The notes beneath the pieces were generated by a model. It was given only the letters and a program-made list of their open reading frames with translations. It made no database searches and was not told the origin of the DNA. From positions 2,750,441 to 2,814,440 of the forward strand of contig CM039139.1 in the NCBI GenBank assembly GCA_022036555.1: a stretch of 64,000 nucleotides of DNA, written 5' to 3'. Position numbers and translations under genes: made by a program. Origin of the DNA: Microstegium vimineum (Eukaryota; Streptophyta; Magnoliopsida; Poales; Poaceae). Shown piece after piece: positions 55,212 to 64,000 of this stretch. Within the stretch, counting starts at the first letter, position 1; each line of letters begins with the position of its first letter.

Positions 55212-58200
55212 TGGCTCGGCGTCGGCTGGGCTCGGGCGCGGCGCCGCCGGTGTCTTCGCTGTGTCGGAGTCGGAAGTGGACTGGACGACGGCTCGTGGCG
55301 GAGAGGATAGAAGGCGGAAGGCCGGAAGCGGAGAGCCTTATCTCCAGAAGAGTGGGGAGCGGGGTGGGCAGCGTGGTGTAGCAATGTGAAGACGGAAGTG
55401 GAATTGTGATGGGCCGAAGCAACGATTTGGGCCAGCAGGTAATCACCACGCGGTCCGTATGGCCATTTGGACCACCAACCACATCCAGGAACAGGGATGA
55501 CATACATCCATGGCCCTTGGCCCATGAACACGTTTTAATTTGGTTCGTGCAATGCTGTGCCTGTGCAGTGTGCGTCCCGGCAAAGCAGCGTGGCCACGAT
55601 CAGCGAACGTACGTAGGAGTACCTGCATGCCGGCACTTGTTTTCCCATTGTAAATGGTGTAATGATTCAGCATTCAGGAATGATGAATCGTGGTCCCTCT
55701 CGCTCGCTTGTCTGTGTGCTGGCACAAATCTAGGCCTCAACGACCACTCTTTTAATTCGCTCGTCGACAACGCCGTCATCTTCATTTCTTGGCAAAATCG
55801 ATACTGCTACGCAAGAGAGGATCGGTCAGAGACTGTTCAAAAAACGCGCACGGCCGCGTCGTGTCTGTATGCGTGCGACGTTATTGCGACTTGGTCGCGG
55901 CGAATCCTCTCGCTTTCTTGATGTGCATCCATGTCCCCCGATCCGGTTTTGGTGGAGCTCGTTATTACGCCCGCTCTCAGACTCGGAATCGTCGTCACTT
56001 GGGAGGAGGTGTAGTAGCTTGTTAGGGCAGTCCCAATGAAAGAAACTGGCAGTCCCAATGAAAAAAACTGATACGATTTTCATAGCGTAAGAAATCATCT
56101 ATAGAAACTATCTTCCATAATGAAGGTGTCTTTGAGTAATAATTATTTTCTCTCTCTCCTAACTCTATCTTCTTCCTTCAATGAAAATGTGTCACGAGCC
56201 CCATAGAAACTAGTGGTTTCTTCCCAATGACGATTTCATAGTTTCTTGGTGCATTGGATAGAGGGAAGACATGATTTCTTCATGAAAAAACCATTTCTAC
56301 AATTTGTGCTCTCTTTCATCATTAATTATGTTATCATATCAATATTTTACATACGTGACAAGTCATTTAATAAGGATATAAACCATCATCAATAGACTGC
56401 CTTACGTCACGGTAAATACGATTTCGATCGATGGCCGTTGGCCGAACCCGCCTAATCGGCACCCATCAGCTGATGCGTAGCAGCGTAGGCAACCTTCTTC
56501 ACTTGCACGCGAGGGCCGCAGCACCTGTGTCTGTGTGACACTGACTCGCTGAGGCTGTGACCCGTCGACTGTCATGCACTCGCTCGCCATGGCAGGAGCT
56601 GGAGCACTACTAGCTGATAAGGAGGAGTACGGAGGTCTCACTGGCTAGGAGCCGGACCCACGGGCAGGTGAACACGCACGACCGCTGCTCCCTTGTCGCC
56701 TACGCGTCCCTGGGCTGCAACGACTGCCAACACTACTCAGACGCTAGGTTAGTCGGTTTGCTAGCTGCATTGCTTGCCATCACTATGTGAGCGAACGACG
56801 GAGTAGAGTACTCTATTTGAGTGGGTTGCATATATAAATCATAGACAGGCCTACGTAAAGGAGACTCCAATCAAAATTTCATTCTCACCTAAATGGTGCC
56901 ACCTAAGCAAAGTTGATGAGATGACAAAGAAATAACAAAAAAAAAGATATGAAATAGTAAGTTTCATCTAGAGGAAAGACAACACCTGAAAACTATGCAT
57001 TTATATTAGAAGGTTGTTTCAATCATGAATCAAACACTATTTGTTGTGTGGCACAACAAGACGAAACTATGCATTGAGATCAGCCACAAAATTAATGGTA
57101 GAAGAAATTTTGTGTTCGATTCACGGTCTTATTAGACCCGATTACTACTACAATCGCTGATGCAGCATCCTACTCCCCCGTCACAGAACAAATGATGTTA
57201 TGTGGTGGATATTGGTAAATTTTTTCTTAAGTTTAACTATTTTATAGAAATATTAGTAATATTCATATCACTAAATAAAATTATTATATTATATTAACGA
57301 TTCATCTAATGATACTAATTACTAATTAAAAATATTAACGTTTTTATATAATAAATAAAAATAAAAATATTTGATTTCTCAAAAAGTGAGAATGATATTA
57401 TTTGTAAATAAGACCGAGAGAGTATATTGGAGAAAATTGAAAAAAAAACGTATACGCATATAAAAGAAGATGGATCGGATGATGTATTAGGTATGGGCTA
57501 AAGGAGATTGTAGTGGCAGCTGTGAGCCATTGAGGGGGCAAAAAACGTATACGCCCGCCTGCATCGGACTTCTCCTCGTACTAGTACTACTGCACTGCAC
57601 ATGAGCACACTGAGAGTACCGGAGTACAGTACACGACATTATCCTTCCTAGTCGTAGCTGTCACCTTGGTGATGCTTTGTGCGTCAACCTGAAGCCTATT
57701 GCTCATGGAGACATTGACCGCCGGCGCAAGCAAACGCCAAAAGGAGATTGTAGTGGCAGCGGTGAGCACGTTGCATGCCGCGTCACCAAGCCGGCCGGGC
57801 CCCCGTCGCCTGTCGGTGGAAGCAAAGCAACATACTACTAGTAGTACTGCTACATATACGACGATGGCGGCGTTGGCAGCGCCCTTTTTGGCTCTTTTTT
57901 CTTGCAACAGAACAGACCGCTCGCTCGCGGAGAAAAAGAGCGCGCGCTCCTTTGAGCAATCAATGCCGTCACGCGGAATGTTACAGCGATCACCCGGTCC
58001 TTTTCGTCCGTGGCCGTGACCGCAGGCCGCAGCAGCAATGCCACCAACGGGCAACGGCACCGTGATTCAATGGGCTTATTGGCTTCGGACGTGTACGGAG
58101 GGCAGCCATCACTGCGCACCGTGCTGCCGTTCTCCGTTAACTACACCTAATTGAACCTTTGTCTGTCCCCTGGGAATTATGTTCTTAATTGTGAGGGTCG

Positions 58201-58959
58201 TAGCAGATCCAAGCATAAAAAGCATGGACGGCTGCTTGCACGGCATGATGGGCCACCTACTACGAGGCTAGATATCTCGTTTTTTTAAGGGACACTCCAT
58301 ATCTTGACTGAATCCACGAACAACTTTCAGATTAAACAAGAACCGGCTACAGGGTAGACTCCAACCGATAAAACTGGCTAGTGGTCTGACTGCAGTATTA
58401 CGCTAGACAGGCAACAGTTACGTGCATGCACACTACACACCCTTTTTTCTCTGTAAATTATTCACCGTAATCCAGAGGATTAGTCTGACTATTATACAGG
58501 GTCGCTTTGCAGAGATGTCTTATGAGTACAGTTCTTGCAGTGAGTGAGTGAGATCCAGTCTGACTATTATACCTACGGAGTACAATCCAGCTGCTAGCAA
58601 TCACAAAAGACGACGGTACCCATTGCCGGGCACTATTTCGCCCGGGTAGCAGAACCTTTTTCTCACCACCTCAGTCAATCTCCTCACATGGCTGCACATG
58701 AGGTAGGGCAATTGCTTTTGGGATCTTTCCCAATCCTCACGGCTGTAGGGGCGCCTTTCTTTCCCGGTGAGGTTCTAGATGAATTGCTGAAGCAGGTCAT
58801 TAGTTCTTTTTCACGTGCATGTGCGTCGTGCAGCCTTCGGGTATTCGACTTTTATTACAGACAGAGGGGCAAGATGCTCACAACTCACTACTGTCTCGAT
58901 GAAAGACGTTATTCCGACTTCAAATGTGTTCACGCATCACGCCTTTAACCGAGTAATAA
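55212..58959. other. Intergenic region, upstream of the Ycf54-like gene
   Basis: The first 180 bases are the GC-rich 5' UTR and promoter of the Ycf54-like gene on the minus strand. A GCAGTCCCAATG-type MITE-like stretch lies at about 56027-56275 (partner CATTGG near 56254). Small frames at 57587-58060 and 58688-58948 have no domain and are not supported as genes. Confidence 0.4.
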
Positions 58960-59140
58960 GACCTCGTTTGGTAGGACTCATGTCGCCTCCAGCTTCTCTG
59001 ATGATGAGTTATTTTTATCTCTTCTCTTCTACTCTCACAAAGCTAGTAAAATAAGAAGTTATTTTTTTAGTTTCACCTCATCTCACACAGTAAATATGTC
59101 AAAGAAGCTAGAACCAATAGAAACCATACCAAACGAGGCC
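58960..59140. mobile_element. Tourist-like MITE
   Basis: It is 181 bp, with ends GACCTCGTTTGGTA and TACCAAACGAGGCC, flanked by TAA on both sides (58957-58959, 59141-59143). It has an AT-rich centre and no coding capacity. Confidence 0.82.
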
Positions 59141-59747
59141 TAATGATCCGTGGAAGACTTAAGTGTCCATGAATTTCGTGTGAATGCACCACTCAAATAG
59201 CAGCGTCCAGTTCTAAGTTCTGTAAATTGTATACTACACTTATGTTTAAAATGACACACTACTATATTAATTAGTGTACTTGTACTATCTTCAATTCTAA
59301 TGTGCAAGAATTAAGATAAAGGATTCAATTGGCCATGTTCGTCAACACTATTTCGATAGTATTTTTCAGTGAATAAATAATATTTTTTTTTCTCAAAACG
59401 AATCAGTATAAATATTAATATAAGACAAATTTCAGCACGACGAACAAGGTAACCTTTTGGTTGATAAAATGAAAATACATGTATTTTTTTGGTTGTATTT
59501 AAATAAAGAGAGTATCCAAACAAAATATGATGCTATCCATCTTCTCTTATTTCTTATTTTCCGTGACTTTTCCTTAAAATCTAAATATTATCTAACATTT
59601 TCACTACTCTAGAGAGAGAGGCACAAAACCCGCTGTTTTTTTGTCTGTATGGCAGGGCAGGGCTCTGTCTAAAAAACTTAGCTCATATGAAAAAGCAGCT
59701 TTAGAAGTGGGGTGGTTGCTATTTTGGTAAAACAGTCGGTAAAACAA

Positions 59748-60786
59748 GAGTTAAATGCACCGTAGGTCCATTAACTTTTGGTGGTGTATCATATAGGTCC
59801 ATCAACTTTCAAACTATATTTTTTCATCCATTAACTTTTAGTAGTGTGTCATTCAAGTCCATCAATTTCAAATAACATTTTTAGTCCCTAAACTTTTTAA
59901 CTGGTTCATTATAGGTCCATATCCTTTCGATTAACATGAAACGTCAAATAAGCAGCCACCATGGAATACGAATATGTAAAATGCAATACACTTTTTATTA
60001 TGTTCTTTCCTATACATCTTTCCAAATTATATTTTATTTTCTCTTCCACTCATCTACATTTGAATGTTATTTTTCTTTATTTAGTGAATTCTTTTTCTTT
60101 TTAATGTTTTTCAATTCCCATTATATTTGTTTAATATTTATTAACTATTTTCTACGTAAGTTATTTATTTTATTTATATGTATTCATATCATATTATTAT
60201 TTATTTTCTATTTCCATTTTTATTTTTATTTATTTTGCTATGATTATTTTATTTTTTTATATTATAGAAAATGAAATATAAGGGGAACACAAAAAACATG
60301 AAAAGATAAAAAAGAAACCAAAATTAATTTAATAAAATATTAAACATTCCTACAAAAATAAGCTTAGGAAAACCCCACTAAATAAAGAATTAAAATCAAA
60401 TGCAGATGAGTGAAAAGAGAAAATAAAATTTAATATAGAACGATGCATAGGAAAGAACATAATAAAAGATATATTATATTTTACACGTTTATACTCTGTG
60501 GTGGTTGCTTATTTGGCATGACATGACAGATCTATTTTCTAATCGAAGAGGTATGGAGTTAAGATGAATGAGTTAAAAAGTTTATAGACCAAAAAATATA
60601 GTTTAAAAGTTAATGGACCTTGATGACATACTAGAAAAAGTTAATGAACCTAAAAATACAGTTTGAAAGTTGATGGACCTAGATGACACACCATCAAAAG
60701 TTAATGGATTCAAAAATACAGTTTAAAAGTTGATAAACCTAGATGACACTCTAACAAAAGTTAATGTACCTATGGCGCATTTAACT
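59748..60786. mobile_element. Mutator-like foldback element with 9-bp target duplication
   Basis: It is 1,039 bp; the ends AGTTAAATGC and GCATTTAACT are flanked by GTAAAACAA on both sides (59739-59747, 60787-60795), the 9-bp duplication expected of Mutator. The two halves (about 59748-60240 and 60290-60786) are imperfect inverted copies, so it folds along its full length. Near each end the phrase GGTCCATTAACTTTT and variants repeats three to four times. The AT-rich frames are not coding. Confidence 0.78.
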
Positions 60787-60889
60787 GTAAAACAACTTGG
60801 TCCAGTAGACAAGCAGGCTAAAATGTCTATAATACCCCTGTTTTTTTTAATTCTTTTATTTATTTATTTTGTTCTTCTCCGTAGCCCAA

Positions 60890-61805
60890 CACCCATCACT
60901 CTCGGGAGAGCACACTGCACACCGGGATCCCGCGGCTCGCGCACGAGCACCACCAACTTTCTTCTCCGCCGTCCGACCGCTCCCGCTCGGACTACCGCCA
61001 CCGCCCCACACCTCCCGTCGCACCGCCGAGCGACGGCGCGCACCTGCCGCCTCCGCTCCGCCTCTCCCGCCCTGCCTCCCCCGCCGTCTCGCCTCTCATC
61101 GCCGCCCCGCCTCCCTCCGTCGTTCCTGGCCGCCGGGATTCTTCTCTGTCGCCGGCTACGCGCGTGAGGAGGGAGGAGGAGCCGCAGCGCGTGGATTCAG
61201 GGGCAGCGGCGTCCATTCTGCGTGAGAAGGGAGAAGGAACCGGTGAGATCTACATTTTTCAAGCTCCTCCATCACTCGCAGCTCTCTCTCAGCGCGTTTT
61301 GCGGAGATTCGTCGGTGGAGCTGGTTGCTGTGTACCCAAGGGGCCGATCTTCCTCGCAGCACCGGCGCTCCATCTCCGCTCCCCCCCCCCCCCCCCCCCC
61401 CCCCTTCCCCGCTAGGCACGCAGGCGACGGCGGCGGGGCAGTCCCAGGCTCGTCGGCGGCGTCAGCGGCTCCCCCTCCCGCCTCGCGCCCTCGCCAAGGT
61501 GGGAGCCAGCAGTCGCTGCTCCACCAAGGGCGGTCGCTCAGCTTTGGGAGCGCTTATGCCCCAAAGCGAAGGCGTTGCCTGTCCGCTTAGCACTGAAGCG
61601 TGCGCTTAGTGCCGCTTGTTGGAACCCTGCCGATTTATTTGGAAGACGTTTCCATGTGCAGGATGCTGAGGTTTATCTGTCCTTCATGTTGTTTGCAGGG
61701 ATTTGAAGTAGTTAAGGAACTGGCTGTTTGGATGAGTTTCTAGTGTTGAAAGTGGCATCTATTCACTCTTGTATAAGCAAAACGGACAGGAAAGTTGCTA
61801 GCAAC
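60890..61805 (+). promoter_or_regulatory. GC-rich promoter and 5' UTR region of the CIP7-like gene
   Basis: The sequence changes sharply from AT-rich to GC-rich at about 60890, right after the Mutator-like element. It contains CT-rich and CCG-rich stretches typical of grass leaders. Long overlapping frames here (60869-61609) have no domain and are rejected. A transcription start or 5' UTR intron could not be placed. Confidence 0.4.
61381..61404 (+). repeat. Poly(C) run of about 24 in the leader of the CIP7-like gene
   Basis: An uninterrupted C run lies in a GC-rich region about 400 bases before the presumed start codon, probably in the 5' UTR or promoter. The other strand is a long G-run. 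Length may be affected by sequencing error. Confidence 0.85.
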
Positions 61806-63851
61806 ATGGAGCTTGATTCTGCTGTCTTCCAAGTATCCTCGCCTGACAACAGGTGAACACTAGCTGGATTTATCAGTAGCATTTATGAAGCACTTGATCT
61901 CTGTTTCTCCAACATTTGCGTTTGGACTGTAGTTCTAGATTTTTCAAAGGGACTTGTCCCAATCCCAATTTCTGAGATGCTCCAGCATTGGAAATACTCT
62001 ATCAGTGCTTTCCCACGAAGAGGTTCACACATCTTAAAAGTTTAAAGGAATTTATCCTCGGTTTTGGTATTAAATCACAAGAACTGCTTCTCTTTGCTGT
62101 AGTGGTGTAATGATGTGCTATCATAGTTTTTTTTTTTTTGAGACGATCTTTAAAAATTGGTTATAAAGCTTCACTCTGCCCCTGTTTGTTGTGAAATGTT
62201 TCATGTATAGGTATGAGGCAATTGCTTGCAGTAAGGGAAAAACAGAACTGATAGCTTCTGGTCCTTTCGACCAATTAGTTCTGCACCTGGAAGATGCCAA
62301 AACATTCCAATCTTGTTCATCAAGTGGTACTTTTAAACTGTTATTGTCAGGGGATGAAAAGGGCTCTTCCTGGTTTACCAAATCCACCTTGCAGAGGTAT
62401 TTACATCCTTCCTATTTGCTTATGGTTATGTCAGTTGTAAATATGACTAAATTGAACTGCTCCACCAGATTCTTGCATATCATAAATTCATCTAATACAT
62501 CAAAATCAGTCAATGGAGTTTTGGACGAGATGTCACAGCTGGAGGAAACGAGAAAGTTTCATCAGTCACTCTATGTTAAGGTATCACTTGTTTGCCAAAA
62601 TAAAATTTCCTGCTCACTTAACATTTTGCTGCACATGCCATTAATAATAGAGGTCACATTTGTTTTGCAGGAGCAACAAAATGTTATTAGTGGATCTTTA
62701 ACAGGTACTTTCATTTAAGCATCTGTTCTTCCATTGTTGCTTGTTATTTGAAGGCCTTCACAAGTTCACAATATTTTAATGTATAATGGATATGCTGCAT
62801 TATAGCTTGTCCACCTTGTTTATTACTGTCCCTGTAATCCACTTCATAGGTTTGTTTTATTACCACCTATGTGTTCCGTAGGTCGTGGGCTTCAACTTTC
62901 GTTTTGCGATGTAATTATACTCCTAGTTGATCTTTACATTGGTGAATCACATCACTTGCTGGTTGATAATTTATTATATACAATCAGTCCAGCAAATATT
63001 GTGCCCTTGATTTGTTTACTTATCACCGTAGAAATAGTTGTCAACCGTATCTTCTGAGAATAACCCTTCCTTCCAACAGATGCTTTGACTTTAGTTGATA
63101 ATCAAATGCACTCATCAGCCTCCATGGGTATAATTAATGCTTTTTTCATGTATGCTTTATGCTCTAAAGGTAGAACTGTTGAAGTTCAACTACCTTTTCT
63201 TTTCACCAAATATTATATCAAGGCTCACTTGAACTTCCATACTTCACAAATTTGTGTATATATGCAAATGCAGACAAAACCATGAAATATGTAAACATAA
63301 AACTGCTAGAGGGGCTGTTTTTAATGCTTATGTTGTATTTATTTCTTGTAATATCCAAACATGAAAGCCTGTTCGCATTTCATGTGAAATTAACCTTACT
63401 GAATCTCATTCAACCTTATAATGGTGGAGCCCTGTTTAATATGATGTTCTGTTCTTCAGGAGGTTTGTTTGGTACTGGTGCCATAGCACAACAGGTAGTT
63501 TCTTGTGCTACAAGGATTTAGTGTTACATGGTTTTAATCTTTCATGATCCACCTACTTAATTTTTAAACATCCACTTTTAGGGAAATGATGATGGGCCGA
63601 ATTCATCGGAGACTACAAAGTAAAAATTCTTTCCTTTTCTCTGCTACTTTACGTCCCTACCTCTTTTGGTTGACATTTTTGATGGTTAAATATGCTAGGA
63701 ATGAATTGCTTCGAGCACTGGATTTGAGGTTAACTGCACTGAAGGAAGAGATCTTGGTCTTATTGAATCGAGCAGTGGGATCCAATTTATCAACAAGAGA
63801 AATATCTGATTTATCTGCTTTTGTTCAGAGATTTGGAACATCAGAGTTTAG
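61806..63851 (+). CDS. COP1-interacting-protein (CIP7)-like gene, 5' part (8 exons, continues past the window)
   Basis: Exons read from splice signals and phase are 61806-61852, 62211-62396, 62469-62580, 62671-62704, 63080-63127, 63460-63494, 63582-63619 and 63699-63851; a donor at 63852 shows that the gene continues. The N-terminus MELDSAVFQVSS, then GKTELIASGPFDQLVLHLED, and SSWFTKSTLQRFLHIIN match the layout of plant COP1-interacting-protein-related proteins (start with DSAVFQ, xGKTExxASG, xWFTKxTxxRF). The last exon, with ELLRALDLRLTALKEEILVLLNRA, corresponds to a helical block. Arabidopsis CIP7 is a nuclear positive regulator of light-induced genes. That role here is inferred from family resemblance only; similarity is moderate. 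Exons 4-7 are very short (34-48 nt), and exon 5 might be alternatively used. Confidence 0.58.
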
Positions 63852-64000
63852 GTATGTTAAAGAGCATACTATTACTCTGCAATTTCCCTCATTTTTTTTG
63901 TACGATCAGAGAGTACAGATAATGCTAATTGGCTACAAGTGTCTTCTAGTCATTCATAAACTTACCAACTTGGTCACATGGAATTATTTTGCTTTTACAT

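Noticed and set aside
59936..60274. 112-aa Phe/Tyr-rich ORF
   Set aside because: AT-rich interior of the Mutator-like foldback element; composition-driven.
60869..61609. Several Pro/Arg/Ala-rich ORFs before the CIP7-like start
   Set aside because: Overlapping frames on both strands in a CCG-rich leader and across the C run; none continues into the spliced gene frame.
1..64000. CRISPR array, rRNA, prokaryotic operon, phage or toxin system
   Set aside because: No repeat-spacer pattern, no rRNA-like sequence, and all supported genes are plant-type with spliceosomal introns or plant promoters.

Overview
The window is nuclear DNA of a grass, most likely a panicoid such as a sorghum, sugarcane or Miscanthus relative. 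The evidence is intron-bearing plant genes with GT-AG splice sites, a GC-rich monocot-style first exon, Stowaway, Tourist, hAT, Mutator and CACTA-type MITEs, and nested SIRE/Maximus Copia and Tat-type Gypsy retrotransposons. No prokaryotic, viral, CRISPR or rRNA feature was seen. Five cellular genes are supported; more than half of the window is transposon-derived.

Layout. 1-11480 is a nest of retroelement pieces: the 3' end and LTR of one SIRE-type Copia element (1-4093) carrying a solo Gypsy-type LTR (2817-3884); an inverted truncated copy of the same Copia LTR (4094-5084); and the 3' part of a second SIRE-type element with a decayed late ORF (5085-10024), its own solo-LTR insertion (6600-8295) and its 3' LTR (10025-11480). 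11481-14402 is the upstream region of a P450 gene, with a Stowaway MITE and a CACTA-like MITE. 14403-35701 is a CYP714B-type cytochrome P450 (gibberellin 13-oxidase family) in five exons. Its first intron is 18.4 kb because a 15.46-kb Tat/RIRE2-type Gypsy element (15352-30810, minus strand) sits inside it. 36674-36910 (minus) encodes a Yos1/IER3IP1-like ER protein with a separate 5' UTR exon near 37.6 kb. 37.9-44.1 kb is MITE-rich intergenic DNA with a retroelement RNase H remnant. 44386-44946 is an intronless calmodulin-like gene. 46648-51202 is a gag-only LTR element whose right end is an inverted LTR fragment. 52038-55211 (minus) is a three-exon Ycf54/LCAA gene for chlorophyll synthesis. 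55.2-61.8 kb is intergenic with Tourist and Mutator-like foldback elements. From 61806 to the window edge lie the first eight coding exons of a COP1-interacting-protein-like gene.

The cellular genes do not form a pathway: gibberellin metabolism, ER-Golgi transport, calcium signalling, chlorophyll synthesis and a probable light-signalling protein. No undescribed system stands out. The observations most worth checking are the retroelement unit with two inverted U3 ends and an intact 5-bp target duplication, the spliced antisense ORF of the Tat element lying in sense orientation inside the P450 intron, the short-motif arrays in the U3 regions of five LTR families, and premature stops biased to TAG. 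All exon borders come from reading splice signals and remembered protein families by eye; no alignments were run.
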